64,000 bases of DNA, taken from positions 1 through 64,000 of the forward strand of contig JBAZBJ010000001.1 in the NCBI GenBank assembly GCA_041671525.1, given 5' to 3'. Below, piece after piece: positions 1 to 7,412 of the stretch; within the stretch, counting starts at the first letter, position 1; each line of letters starts with the position of its first letter. Under the pieces are notes generated by a model. That model was not told the origin of the DNA, ran no database searches, and saw nothing but the letters and a program-made list of their open reading frames with translations. This DNA is from UBA11098 sp041671525. Lineage in GTDB: Bacteria; Patescibacteriota; Minisyncoccia; Moranbacterales; UBA2206. A program made the position numbers and the translations under genes.

Positions 1-447
1 ATAAAAGCGCTGGGCAGTTTATGAATCTAAGAAGTTAAAATCTTCTCCTCTGTTTCCCAAACAGAGCGTAGCCGAAAGATAGTCGTCAATCGCGAGGTTG
101 ATGGCGAAGGATCTGGAGGCAAATGGCAGTCGGACACAAAAATGGCCGTATTGAGCTTCGAACCGGTGGTGAGCGAAGTGAAAATACACGAACAAGGCCA
201 GTTGGAATGCCAGGAAAAGATCAATAAATGACCCCAGGAGATCTATTAAAATTAAGAAACTAATTTTTTAATAGAAGTCAGCTGAATCGTAGTAGTCCAT
301 TTTAGGTGGATGAAGGATTCACTCTAAAGTATTCGGAATATTTCCGTTTTCAAATGTGACTTTGAATTAAAATGCCTTAGAGCTCGCGCAGTGCGGGAAA
401 TCCGCTCGCTGCGTGGGGATATCAATTCGTAGTTTCACGAAGATAAT
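1..447 (+). other. Intron-like insert in the 16S rRNA gene (3' part)
   Basis: The universal 16S stretch CGCCCGTCACACC begins at 448, but the bases before it are not 16S: the usual GTACACAC and helices 28/43/44 are absent for at least 447 bases. The segment is rich in short hairpins (CTCTGTTT/AAACAGAG at about 52-70; GCTTCG/CGAAG at about 160-185; a GAAA-capped stem at about 391-417), as expected of a self-splicing RNA. No long reading frame covers it, so any intron protein would lie upstream of the window. I could not assign it confidently to group I or group II: the last bases before the exon are GATAAT, not the terminal G of a group I intron. Introns in 16S genes are known from CPR bacteria. 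Confidence 0.6.
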
Positions 448-582
448 CGCCCGTCACACCAAGAGAGTCGGTAATACCCAAAGACCCTGTTTCAAAGCAG
501 GGGCCACGGTAGGATCGATAATAAGGGTGAAGTCGTAACAAGGCATCGGTAGCGGAAGCTGTCGATGGATCACCTCCTTTCT
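448..582 (+). rRNA. rrs: 16S ribosomal RNA, 3' exon
   Basis: Contains the conserved 3' end of small-subunit rRNA: CGCCCGTCACACC, GGTAATACCCAAAGACC, GTGAAGTCGTAACAAGG, helix 45 with a GGAA loop, and GGATCACCTCCTTT with the anti-Shine-Dalgarno at 572-580. Only the last ~135 bases of the gene are in the window; the rest lies upstream of the insert. The anti-SD is canonical, which supports SD-led starts for the genes here that have AAGGAGG. Confidence 0.95.
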
Positions 583-854
583 AGGGAGAATTGATTTTGA
601 CCGAGAATACTACTCGTGAAGCTGTCTTCCGTCATTGGAAGAGAGTGAGGAGTATGGTCAGAATCTGGTGGTCGAATCTTGAGTTATATCAAGACACATC
701 AAAGGCCTAGCCGAGCCAAAAGAATCGGTAGTGTATTTAGAGTATAAATACATGTGGCCTCTATTGGACTAATCGCAAAAGTTTGTGAACTTGCTTGAAC
801 AAAAAATTGAAGGCTGCCTGAGAGGGTAGCTTTTTGTGTAAATGTATATAAAAA
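583..854 (+). other. Spacer after 16S; no tRNA, 23S or 5S
   Basis: This 272-base spacer shows no tRNA and no 23S start. A rough long stem (around 598-612 with 648-662) could be the 3' half of an rRNA processing stem. An intrinsic terminator at 813-835 ends the unit, so 16S appears unlinked to 23S. Confidence 0.6.
813..835 (+). terminator. Terminator of the 16S unit
   Basis: GCTGCC pairs with GGTAGC (one G-U) and is followed by five T. Confidence 0.65.
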
Positions 855-1361
855 ATGAAAATATACTTGAAGGATTACTGGGATAAATTTGATTTTCAAA
901 CATGGTTTTTGGATAATATACTATGGTTTATTCTCGTTTCAGTAATAATTGTTGGGATAGCGAGAGCGATTTGTATTATTTCCAGTGCTTTTTTTATATC
1001 AATAAAACTTCTGCGCCAAAACAGGGATACTCGAGGAGGAAATGGCTGGGGAAAGCATTTTGCGGATAGATTCATTGATGTGTGGTATAGCAAGGAAAAA
1101 ACGCCATTGAGGCAATCGACGGAAATGTATAAAATGAATAATAATCCAAATTCCAGGCATTGGATAAAATTTATTGACGAAGAACTTCAAAAGAAGGGTC
1201 TTATTGATTTGCTGACTACCTCCGATGGCAATATTGTAAAACCAGTCCGAAACTGGAAAAATAGGATAGTTATATTTTTAATCGAAAGTTGGATGGTATA
1301 TGTGGTTGGTGATAATCGGCAATATTATAAAAATTTAAAACAAGAACTTAGAAAAACATAA
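855..1361 (+). CDS. Membrane protein of unknown function
   Basis: A 168-residue protein with one clear hydrophobic segment at about residues 20-50 (LWFILVSVIIVGIARAICII) and a second weaker one near 136-152. The rest is basic and polar and probably cytoplasmic. No family recognised and no SD before the ATG. It ends 6 bases before the AlbA_2 gene at 1368, so the two are probably co-transcribed and may work together, with this protein as a membrane partner (inference). Confidence 0.65.
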   Translation: MKIYLKDYWDKFDFQTWFLDNILWFILVSVIIVGIARAICIISSAFFISIKLLRQNRDTRGGNGWGKHFADRFIDVWYSKEKTPLRQSTEMYKMNNNPNSRHWIKFIDEELQKKGLIDLLTTSDGNIVKPVRNWKNRIVIFLIESWMVYVVGDNRQYYKNLKQELRKT

Positions 1362-1367
1362 AATTTT

Positions 1368-2762
1368 ATGGAGGTTGTGGAAATTTATGAAAAATTAAAA
1401 GCAGGCAAGACTGAAGAAATTATTGGGTTGGAAGAATCCGCTTTTTTCGATGTGAAGTCGGGCATTTATGATATATCGAAAAAGGAGGGTAAATTTGAAT
1501 TAGCCAAGGATGTCTGCTCTTTTGCTAACTCAGGAGGTGGTCTTATAGCTATTGGATTTGAAACTGCGCAGGAAAAAACTTCCATGAAAGAGCGTATTTC
1601 AGCTGTTAATCCAATTGATAAAAATATCGTAAATCTGGATTCTTATCGGAAAATTTTGCTAGAAATGGTATATCCCAAAATATCCAATCACATTGAAATT
1701 GGACATATCGATTGTAACGGCTCGAAACAGGGGATTATCGTTTATATTTATATCAAGAATGACTGCGAAAAGGATAAACCATTCATTGTTACGAAAGCTG
1801 TTGAAGATTCAAATAATGGTGGTCAAAAACTATCAACAAAATTTATTGCTCTTCCAACGAGACAGGGTTCTGATACAGATTTTGAGACTGCGGAGCAAAT
1901 CCAGAAAGCATTGAAATGGGGACTTAAAGTAGAACCGAGTTTCGACAACATTTTTCAAGAGCTAAAGATTATTAGCGACAAACTATCCGATGGTCAGTCA
2001 AATGCAAAAGTATCAGATAAAGATATTGCTGAAAAAGAACAGAAGCGTATTGATGGCATAAGGAATGATTTTTTTAAAGATTTACCATGTTTAATAATGT
2101 CGGCTATATTTTCTCCCCAGCCAGTCGAGGTTAAAGATATTTTTAATCCTTCAGCTGGACCCATGGGGTTGATAGAAAGGCCTCCCTCAATAAGACCAAG
2201 ATTTGGTTGGAATTTAGAAACGCTAGATATGCCAAAAATCAAAGAAGGGAGATACTTGGAAGTTACAAATGGTGAGAGAAAAATTATTAGGATTTACAGG
2301 GATGGACATATTATTTTTGGCGGACAGATGGACGAACATTTTTTGGGACACGGAACAAAATCTAGGGTGGAAGGGGATGCTGTGAATGCGATTGGCGTTA
2401 CAGAAATTGTTGATGAGTTTGCACGATTTTGCGAAATGCTAAGAGTTTTTTTGAAAAATAAGCCAGAAAAAGTAAAAATAAAATTGGCAGTATGTAACCC
2501 CCAAAAAGCCGAAATCCAAATTATGTCATCAGTTCCTGTGAATGGATTTAGATTTCATGAAACGCAAGGAAAATTTGACTCCGAGTATCAGGATGTAGAA
2601 AAAACATTCAATGTTTCTGCGGGTCTTGATTATGACGCTTCTGCTTACGAATTAGTATCTGAATTTTTCCATTTGTTTGGACTTTCTGACGATAAGTTAA
2701 TTTTTGTTAAAGAAGAGAACGGAATCAAAAAAATAGACGTGGAGGCGTTTAAGAAGATTTAA
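1368..2762 (+). CDS. AlbA_2 (Schlafen-type) domain protein
   Basis: 464 residues. The N-terminal ~150 residues match the AlbA_2/divergent AAA-4 domain: LEESAFFDVKSG (about 23-34), then KDVCSFANSGGGLIAIG (about 48-64), the usual E..xFK and SFANxxGGxxxIG pattern. AlbA_2 proteins bind or cleave nucleic acid; many are regulators or defence proteins. The C-terminal ~300 residues are not recognised. It follows a small membrane protein by 6 bases. The pair sits alone between the 16S terminator and a repeat element, which fits a small accessory module. Confidence 0.75.
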   Translation: MEVVEIYEKLKAGKTEEIIGLEESAFFDVKSGIYDISKKEGKFELAKDVCSFANSGGGLIAIGFETAQEKTSMKERISAVNPIDKNIVNLDSYRKILLEMVYPKISNHIEIGHIDCNGSKQGIIVYIYIKNDCEKDKPFIVTKAVEDSNNGGQKLSTKFIALPTRQGSDTDFETAEQIQKALKWGLKVEPSFDNIFQELKIISDKLSDGQSNAKVSDKDIAEKEQKRIDGIRNDFFKDLPCLIMSAIFSPQPVEVKDIFNPSAGPMGLIERPPSIRPRFGWNLETLDMPKIKEGRYLEVTNGERKIIRIYRDGHIIFGGQMDEHFLGHGTKSRVEGDAVNAIGVTEIVDEFARFCEMLRVFLKNKPEKVKIKLAVCNPQKAEIQIMSSVPVNGFRFHETQGKFDSEYQDVEKTFNVSAGLDYDASAYELVSEFFHLFGLSDDKLIFVKEENGIKKIDVEAFKKI

Positions 2763-2834
2763 TTTTGGAGTTGATAACTCTCGTTGACTTCGTTGCCCCA
2801 AGAGCTAATATTCGCCTCGCGATCTAGGTAATTA

Positions 2835-2931
2835 TTTTAATACGTATTTCGGTAAGTATTAAATTACGTAATTTCCCCAACCCTGCCTACCGGCAGGCAG
2901 GCTCGCCCAAAGCGGGGTTTTTGTTTTGGGG
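2835..2931 (+). repeat. Dispersed intergenic repeat with terminator (copy 1)
   Basis: Starts with a palindrome (TTAATAC ... GTATTAA), continues with a second one (CCTGCCTACCGGCAGGCAGG) and ends with a GC stem and T-run (GCCC..AAGCGGGGTTTTT). Near copies are at 4245-4333 and 8083-8215. It would end transcripts from the AlbA_2 gene; the last bases run straight into a -35 box. Confidence 0.75.
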
Positions 2932-2960
2932 TTGACTTTTTTGATTATATGCGCTTAAAT
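2932..2960 (+). promoter_or_regulatory. Promoter for the 3069 gene
   Basis: TTGACT at 2932-2937, 17-base spacer, TTAAAT at 2955-2960. The -35 box abuts the repeat terminator. The ~100-base leader holds a hairpin AAGGTGC/TGCACCTT at 2994-3012 and a second one near 3020-3037. Confidence 0.55.
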
Positions 2961-3068
2961 GGCTGGATGTATCTAATTCAGTTTCCGGCAGCAAAGGTGC
3001 ATTTTGCACCTTAATAATTATGCGTGGCTCGGCACGCAATAAAAATCACCGAGAACAAGGAGGCATTT

Positions 3069-3869
3069 ATGCCAAGAAGCAGAAAAGGAATTTGTGATGT
3101 TGATAAAATTCGTGTATCCCTGGGCGGCTGGAGCAAGAAAGATTTGCTAATAAGTGAGGACATTTCTCCAGCAGAATTTATACTCCGGTTTACAAAGGTT
3201 CTAAAACAATTTTTCAGAACTATTTTTCCGGTTAATGAGTTAACTTCAGAAGCCCTTGAGAATTGTTCTTTGCCGCTGAAAAGGGAAAACCCACTGAGTG
3301 TATTTGGGGGTGATTTTGTGGGATGCATGTTTTTTTGGATGCCATCAGACATCGTGACGGAATACTTCAACAGCTTCCTTTCTGAAAAACTTGATGAGGT
3401 AATAAGAAAAGATGTGCGTTGTCAGATTTACAAGAACGTTGAAGCCTTAACAGGTGATCCAACGCGAAACAATGGTCCGTTAAAAATAGGTCTGTATGTC
3501 ATCGACGATTCAAGAGTGATTGTAAGATTCCAATTGGGCACAACCAGTGGTCAGATCACCCCACTTTTTCCTGTAAAAAAAGTAAACGGAGAATGGACGG
3601 TGCTCGAAAAGCACACGCTCAATTTTAGAGGAGACGACACGTATGAGTTTATGGGCGGATCAATCAATCTGAGATTGAAGCCATTTGAAAGTGGATGGCT
3701 AGATGCTATTTTTGCGACAACCTCAGAAGAGGAGTTGGCGGTCGTTGTTAAGCACTATTTGTTAGTTCCTGACGACGCTAATCCTCTTACAATTCTCCTT
3801 CGCTCCCCTCAGCCCACTAAGGGCATAGCAAAGCAGATCGAGAATTTACTGAGAGAAGCAATATTGTAA
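3069..3869 (+). CDS. Hypothetical protein
   Basis: 266 residues from the ATG at 3069, chosen because AAGGAGG lies at 3057-3063 just before it; an in-frame ATG 45 bases upstream has no such site. No signal peptide or membrane segment is clear and no family is recognised. The sequence looks like a soluble mixed alpha/beta protein. A 50-residue membrane protein follows 43 bases later with its own AAGGAGG, so the two likely share a transcript that ends at 4121-4161. Confidence 0.7.
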   Translation: MPRSRKGICDVDKIRVSLGGWSKKDLLISEDISPAEFILRFTKVLKQFFRTIFPVNELTSEALENCSLPLKRENPLSVFGGDFVGCMFFWMPSDIVTEYFNSFLSEKLDEVIRKDVRCQIYKNVEALTGDPTRNNGPLKIGLYVIDDSRVIVRFQLGTTSGQITPLFPVKKVNGEWTVLEKHTLNFRGDDTYEFMGGSINLRLKPFESGWLDAIFATTSEEELAVVVKHYLLVPDDANPLTILLRSPQPTKGIAKQIENLLREAIL

Positions 3870-3912
3870 TAACCAATAACGCCAACAATATAACTAAGCC
3901 TAAGGAGGAATT

Positions 3913-4065
3913 ATGCTGCAGATAGTGTTTGCAACAGTAGTTGCCGTGATAGTGTATTACGCGACCCACTCATTTTGGTGGGGAGTAGCTGCAATATTTG
4001 TGGGTATGTGGGGGCCACAGTTAGTGAGCGCCCTTGTAAAAGGTTTTAAGAAAGGTTGCCAATAA
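3913..4065 (+). CDS. Small membrane protein, 50 residues
   Basis: ATG at 3913 is preceded by TAAGGAGG. The product starts MLQIVFATVVAVIVYYATHS and continues with a second hydrophobic stretch (WWGVAAIFVGMWG) and a basic tail (VKGFKKGCQ). Probably one hairpin of two membrane segments. Family unknown. Same transcript as the 3069 gene. Confidence 0.6.
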   Translation: MLQIVFATVVAVIVYYATHSFWWGVAAIFVGMWGPQLVSALVKGFKKGCQ

Positions 4066-4120
4066 ATTAGCGCAATGAGATAAGTCTCAAAGTTGCCGCC
4101 ACGCTGGCACAAGCATTAAG

Positions 4121-4161
4121 GAGGACTTACTGAAGCGATTCAGAAAGTCCTCTCTTTTTTT
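4121..4161 (+). terminator. Intrinsic terminator
   Basis: GAGGACTT pairs with AAGTCCTC, with an inner CTGA/TCAG, followed by seven T in the C-T run. It ends the 3069-4065 operon. Confidence 0.85.
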
Positions 4162-4244
4162 ACCCAAAAATCCCAGCGGATCATTATTTTCCAAAACACG
4201 ACATTCTGGGATTCTGGAGAAAGCCAGAATGTTATTTTGTACTT

Positions 4245-4333
4245 ATTTTAATATGTATTTCGGTAAGTATTAAATTCGTAATTTCCCCAACCCTGCCTAC
4301 CGGCCGGCAGCCTCGCCCCAAGCGGGGCTTTTT
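4245..4333 (+). repeat. Dispersed intergenic repeat with terminator (copy 2)
   Basis: Near-identical to copy 1: palindrome TTAATAT...GTATTAA, GCCTACCGGCCGGCAG palindrome, and terminator stem GCCCC-AAGC-GGGGC with T-run at 4315-4333. A further palindrome (CATTCTGG ... CCAGAATG, about 4202-4231) lies just upstream. Confidence 0.75.
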
Positions 4334-4341
4334 GGTAGAAT
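4333..4341 (+). promoter_or_regulatory. Extended -10 promoter, leaderless start of 4348
   Basis: TGG-TAGAAT (TAGAAT at 4336-4341) directly follows the terminator T-run. Six bases separate it from the ATG at 4348, so transcription should start at or beside the ATG. No SD is possible. Confidence 0.6.
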
Positions 4342-4347
4342 GAACTT

Positions 4348-4950
4348 ATGGAAAATAATATCGAGTTACGGGCAACAGGATATCTTGTGAATGCGGAAAT
4401 CAGTGGAAAAAATAGAGCTGTTTTGAAATTGATTCAGGATGATATTCTTGATGAGTTTCCTGGAGCTGTTTGGAAAACGCCCACAGACAATCTTCACATC
4501 ACCCTGACCACCATAGTTGATCCGTTTTTTGACTATGGCGAAGATAGGGATGAGTTGTTTGAAAAAAATTATCCGGCATATGAAAAATTTTTGGAGGATA
4601 TATTCTCTCAACAGCAAGCGTTCGATGTGGTTTTTGACGAGATTAGAGTCACTTCCGACGCAGTTATTATTATCGGCAAAGATGATGGAAATTTCCAAAA
4701 AATACGAGAAGCATTTTCGGAAAAAATTTCCCGTTTGCCCAAGATGGCAAAAATGCCCAGGACTCCGAATATCATACACTCGACAATAATCCGAATAATC
4801 AATCCGGATAATTTGGGACGCTTCCGTGATTATGTGTCGCAAAAAAATCCACATCTCACTGTACGTGTCGAATCATTCAGGCTGGTCAAAGAAACAAAAG
4901 TTCCGGCAGTCGACGTTCAGATTCTCAAAACGTATAAACTGGGCCAGTAA
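4348..4950 (+). CDS. 2H phosphoesterase / 2'-5' RNA ligase-like protein
   Basis: 200 residues with the two HxT motifs of the 2H phosphoesterase superfamily: H50-I-T52 (LHITLT) and H145-S-T147 (IHSTIIR). These histidines form the catalytic pair for 2',3'-cyclic phosphate or 2'-5' phosphodiester chemistry on RNA or nucleotides. The length is typical. The substrate cannot be told from sequence. It is a single-gene unit with its own fused terminator-promoter in front and another GC terminator right behind, and appears to be translated from a leaderless mRNA. Confidence 0.75.
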   Translation: MENNIELRATGYLVNAEISGKNRAVLKLIQDDILDEFPGAVWKTPTDNLHITLTTIVDPFFDYGEDRDELFEKNYPAYEKFLEDIFSQQQAFDVVFDEIRVTSDAVIIIGKDDGNFQKIREAFSEKISRLPKMAKMPRTPNIIHSTIIRIINPDNLGRFRDYVSQKNPHLTVRVESFRLVKETKVPAVDVQILKTYKLGQ

Positions 4951-4975
4951 TTAACTCTGTAATTTCCTCAACCTC

Positions 4976-5032
4976 GCCCCGGGCGGGGTTTTTTGTATTG
5001 GGGTTGACTTTTCAGCGTTTTTACGCTAACTT
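4976..5032 (+). promoter_or_regulatory. Terminator fused to promoter
   Basis: GCCCC-GGGC-GGGG-TTTTTT (4976-4996) ends the 2H gene. Nine bases later TTGACT (5004-5009), a 17-base spacer and TAACTT (5027-5032) form a promoter for the 5087 operon. The join resembles that at 2916-2937. Confidence 0.6.
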
Positions 5033-5086
5033 CTTAATACGATAGAATTCAAGAAAGAACTTTCCAAACTGAATAAAGGAGGAAAT

Positions 5087-5404
5087 ATGCATCGCACGAT
5101 GAATATGAAAGTAGAGGAATATCTGGATTATTGCACTGAAAATCGGATAGTTCCGCGCTACAAGGGAGTCGAACCGTTCTGGGAACTCATGAAAGCCGCG
5201 AGAATCACGCCGATCATAACCATAATCAGGATTATGTATTCGGGGCCGGTCGATCAGTGCTATTTTCTGGATGATGGGAGCAGATTTTTTTCGGTTAATT
5301 ATCCAGACCGGAAACCACAATGTCCGGAAGAAGTTCTGAATGAAAGGAAAAATCCTGACGGCTGGGAAATCGAAATGACGAGACCAAAAAATTTTTGTGA
5401 ATAG
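5087..5404 (+). CDS. Hypothetical protein
   Basis: 105 residues, ATG preceded by AAAGGAGGAAAT. Polar, no membrane segment, several Cys; no family recognised. First of three small genes (5087, 5422, 5576), each with its own strong AAGGAG-type site, ending at a strong terminator. Confidence 0.6.
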   Translation: MHRTMNMKVEEYLDYCTENRIVPRYKGVEPFWELMKAARITPIITIIRIMYSGPVDQCYFLDDGSRFFSVNYPDRKPQCPEEVLNERKNPDGWEIEMTRPKNFCE

Positions 5405-5421
5405 AAAGGAGTTGAAAAAGC

Positions 5422-5553
5422 ATGTCTGCAGAACGCGAGATGGCAGCAGAGAGTGATATCAACAAGCAAAAAATCCTCGAAGGAAAAGTGGCAAAGGAGT
5501 ACGAAAAAGAAACGGGCCGCAAGCCGGGCGCATATGTCCCGGAAGCAGAATAA
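5422..5553 (+). CDS. Small charged protein, 43 residues
   Basis: ATG at 5422 follows GAAAGGAG by eight bases. The product starts MSAEREMAAESDINKQKILE and ends GAYVPEAE. It is highly charged, helical and soluble. Family unknown. Second gene of the 5087-5737 operon. Confidence 0.5.
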   Translation: MSAEREMAAESDINKQKILEGKVAKEYEKETGRKPGAYVPEAE

Positions 5554-5575
5554 GGACAAACAAAAGGAGGAAAAG

Positions 5576-5737
5576 GTGGGCGTTAAGAATCATTTACGCA
5601 AGGGCATCAAGATGAAGTTGCTGCCTTCAAACAAGGAAACGTTGCGGGTGTTGAATGAGTATTCAGCTGAATACCTTGAGAGCTTAAAAAGAAGTGAAGA
5701 GAAGTGCAAGAGAGACAAAACTTTGTACAGAGTATAG
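5576..5737 (+). CDS. Small basic protein, 53 residues
   Basis: GTG at 5576 is chosen because AAAGGAGG ends five bases before it; the ATG at 5611 is an alternative. The protein is helical and basic with a segment ETLRVLNEYSAEYLESLKR. No family recognised. Last gene of its operon. Confidence 0.45.
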   Translation: MGVKNHLRKGIKMKLLPSNKETLRVLNEYSAEYLESLKRSEEKCKRDKTLYRV

Positions 5738-5761
5738 ACAAAAGTATTTCTGTAAATACTT

Positions 5762-5797
5762 ATGAGGCTTGCCAATTGGCAGGCCTCATATTTTTTT
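5762..5797 (+). terminator. Strong intrinsic terminator
   Basis: ATGAGGC pairs with GCCTCAT, with an inner TTGCC/GGCAG stem, then seven T. Confidence 0.9.
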
Positions 5798-5853
5798 CAA
5801 ACCCTGCCTCCCGGATTTCGACGAGTTCAATCGAGTCACCGGCAGACAGCCTC

Positions 5854-5880
5854 GCCCCCGGCGGGGTTTTTTGGTATAAT
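5854..5880 (+). promoter_or_regulatory. Terminator fused to extended -10 promoter
   Basis: GCCCCCGGCGGGG stem with TTTTTT runs straight into TTGG-TATAAT (TATAAT 5875-5880). Eight bases then lead to the ATG at 5889, implying a leaderless transcript. Confidence 0.65.
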
Positions 5881-5888
5881 CGCAAGGT

Positions 5889-6548
5889 ATGGATATAAGT
5901 AAAATAAAAGCGATAATCTTTGATATGGATGGCGTGATTGTGGATTCAGAGCCGATCCATGAACGGGCGGAAATGCAGGTTTGCCGGGAGTTTGGCATGG
6001 AGGTTTCGAAAGAAGAGTGGAATGGTTTTCGAGGTAAGAAATTAGAGGATATTTTTTCCTATGCCAGCAAAAAATATGGAACTGGAAATGAGCCGATCGA
6101 AAAAATGATTGAACGAAAAATAGAAGTCTATCTTTCAAATGCACTTAAGGACATGCAACTGTTGGAGGGAGTTTCTGAATTTCTGGAAAAGCTTAAAAAT
6201 GACTCCCACTATCACTATGCGCTCACGACTTCCGGCCGGCGAATCCAGCAAGACAGAATTCTTTCAAAGTTTGGTCTGGAGAAATTTTTTGAAATTATGG
6301 TTACGGCGGATGACGTCAGTAATGGCAAGCCTCATCCAGAACCATATTTAGCCACGGTGGAAAAACTCGGAGAAGACCCGGAGAATTGTCTAGTGATTGA
6401 GGATTCTGATAACGGGATTATTTCTGCCAAAGCTGCGGGATGTCTGGCATGCGGCATAACCAATACTTTTAGCCAAAGCAATCTTGAGTCGGCTGGCGCG
6501 GATATGATAGTTCCAGATTTTTATAAATTAGCTGAAGTCTTATTTTAG
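5889..6548 (+). CDS. HAD-superfamily phosphatase (PgmB-like)
   Basis: 219 residues. HAD motif I is FDMDGVIVDS with the nucleophile D12 and acid/base D14; motif II TTSGR at about 112-116; motif III K at NGKPHPEPY; motif IV IEDSDNGI near 175-183. The four-helix cap after motif I (SEPIHERAEMQ) is of the beta-phosphoglucomutase/phosphatase group. Likely a small-molecule phosphate hydrolase or phosphomutase in the cytosol; substrate unknown. Single-gene, apparently leaderless unit. Confidence 0.85.
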   Translation: MDISKIKAIIFDMDGVIVDSEPIHERAEMQVCREFGMEVSKEEWNGFRGKKLEDIFSYASKKYGTGNEPIEKMIERKIEVYLSNALKDMQLLEGVSEFLEKLKNDSHYHYALTTSGRRIQQDRILSKFGLEKFFEIMVTADDVSNGKPHPEPYLATVEKLGEDPENCLVIEDSDNGIISAKAAGCLACGITNTFSQSNLESAGADMIVPDFYKLAEVLF

Positions 6549-6557
6549 TTTTTAGTT

Positions 6558-6659
6558 TTCCCAACCCTGCCTCCCGGCCTTCGCCGAGCTTAATTGAGTT
6601 GCCGGCAGCCCTGTCTACCGGCAGGCAGGTTCGCCCCAAGCAGGATTTGTTGGTATAAT
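6558..6659 (+). repeat. Degenerate repeat and promoter before 6686
   Basis: Related to copies 1 and 2: two CCCTGC...CGGCAG segments including CTACCGGCAGGCAG, a decayed GCCCC-AAGC-AGGAT stem, then TTGG-TATAAT with TATAAT at 6654-6659. Here 26 bases separate the -10 from the ATG, with GGAGG at 6660-6664 too far upstream to be a normal SD. Confidence 0.6.
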
Positions 6660-6685
6660 GGAGGCATAAGAAGTTAGTAAAATTT

Positions 6686-7162
6686 ATGGAGAACAAAGAA
6701 GTCCAAAAACAAATAGTCAATCTGTTGGTGAGTAATGAAGAAGGGATGCAGTATCTTTATGAAGCCTATGCTAAAAAATTTTTGGGCTACGGTGATTTTT
6801 GGAAGGGCATCGCCAAGGAGGAGGAAAGTCATGCGGCCTGGATTAGGCGGCTTTACGATAAAATGAAAGCTGGCATGGCGGATTTTGCCGAGCGGCGTTT
6901 TCCGGTGGACGCGCTGCAAAAATCGGTGGCCTATTTAGAGGAAGAAAAGAAAAAAGTCGACCAGGGAGAAATGTCGCTGCTCTATGCTCTGGAAACGGCC
7001 GTGCATATCGAGCGAGGCATGCTAGAGCACAAATTCTTCGAAGTTTTTGCCGCTGATTCCATCGAGCTGCAGACAGTCCTGGAAGCGCTACAACTCGGCA
7101 CGCAACAACATCTGCAGGAAGTGCAAAAAATGTGGGAGAAGGAAAAAAGTCTCATAGCCTAG
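6686..7162 (+). CDS. Ferritin-like (rubrerythrin-type) di-iron protein
   Basis: 158 residues of four-helix-bundle character. Likely metal ligands are in EEESHAAW (about 48-55), in HIERGMLEHKFFE (about 113-125) and in a late QQHLQE, which fit the E...ExxH repeats of ferritin-like proteins. No rubredoxin Cys knuckle is present. Probable role in iron handling or peroxide reduction. Its own promoter and terminator flank it. Confidence 0.65.
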   Translation: MENKEVQKQIVNLLVSNEEGMQYLYEAYAKKFLGYGDFWKGIAKEEESHAAWIRRLYDKMKAGMADFAERRFPVDALQKSVAYLEEEKKKVDQGEMSLLYALETAVHIERGMLEHKFFEVFAADSIELQTVLEALQLGTQQHLQEVQKMWEKEKSLIA

Positions 7163-7194
7163 AAAGAGCCATGAGCATGCCCGACTGAAACCTC

Positions 7195-7213
7195 GCCCCA
7201 GGTGGGGTTTTTG
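7195..7213 (+). terminator. Terminator after the ferritin-like gene
   Basis: GCCCCA / GGTGGGGT followed by TTTTT. Confidence 0.65.
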
Positions 7214-7303
7214 TTTTGGCCGGCGCATGAATAAGATGAGATACATATTGGCCATCGTTTTTGTTTTGAATGTTATCTGGTAAATCAGCCAGGCTTTTCT
7301 TTA

Positions 7304-7325
7304 GGCACCTTGCGGGGTGCTTTTT
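7304..7325 (+). terminator. Second intrinsic terminator
   Basis: GCACC pairs with GGTGC over a TTGCGG loop, then TTTTTG. Between this and the previous terminator only an 18-codon hydrophobic frame is seen, not called. Confidence 0.7.
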
Positions 7326-7412
7326 GTGTGGGTCTACTTCGCTCCGCTTTTAGTGAGTATGAATTTGTGATATATTTAAATTATCGAGTCTAATAATTAA
7401 ACTACAAAACAT

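Noticed and set aside
27..224. 65-codon minus-strand frame in the 16S insert
   Set aside because: It lies in a hairpin-rich RNA region, has no homing-endonuclease or reverse-transcriptase motif, and is antisense to the rRNA.
583..812. Possible tRNA in the 16S spacer (TGGTCGAATC resembles a T-arm)
   Set aside because: No cloverleaf or CCA-end pairing can be built around it.
7227..7283. 18-codon hydrophobic frame MNKMRYILAIVFVLNVIW between two terminators
   Set aside because: No SD and no promoter could be seen; plausible micropeptide but not supported enough to list.
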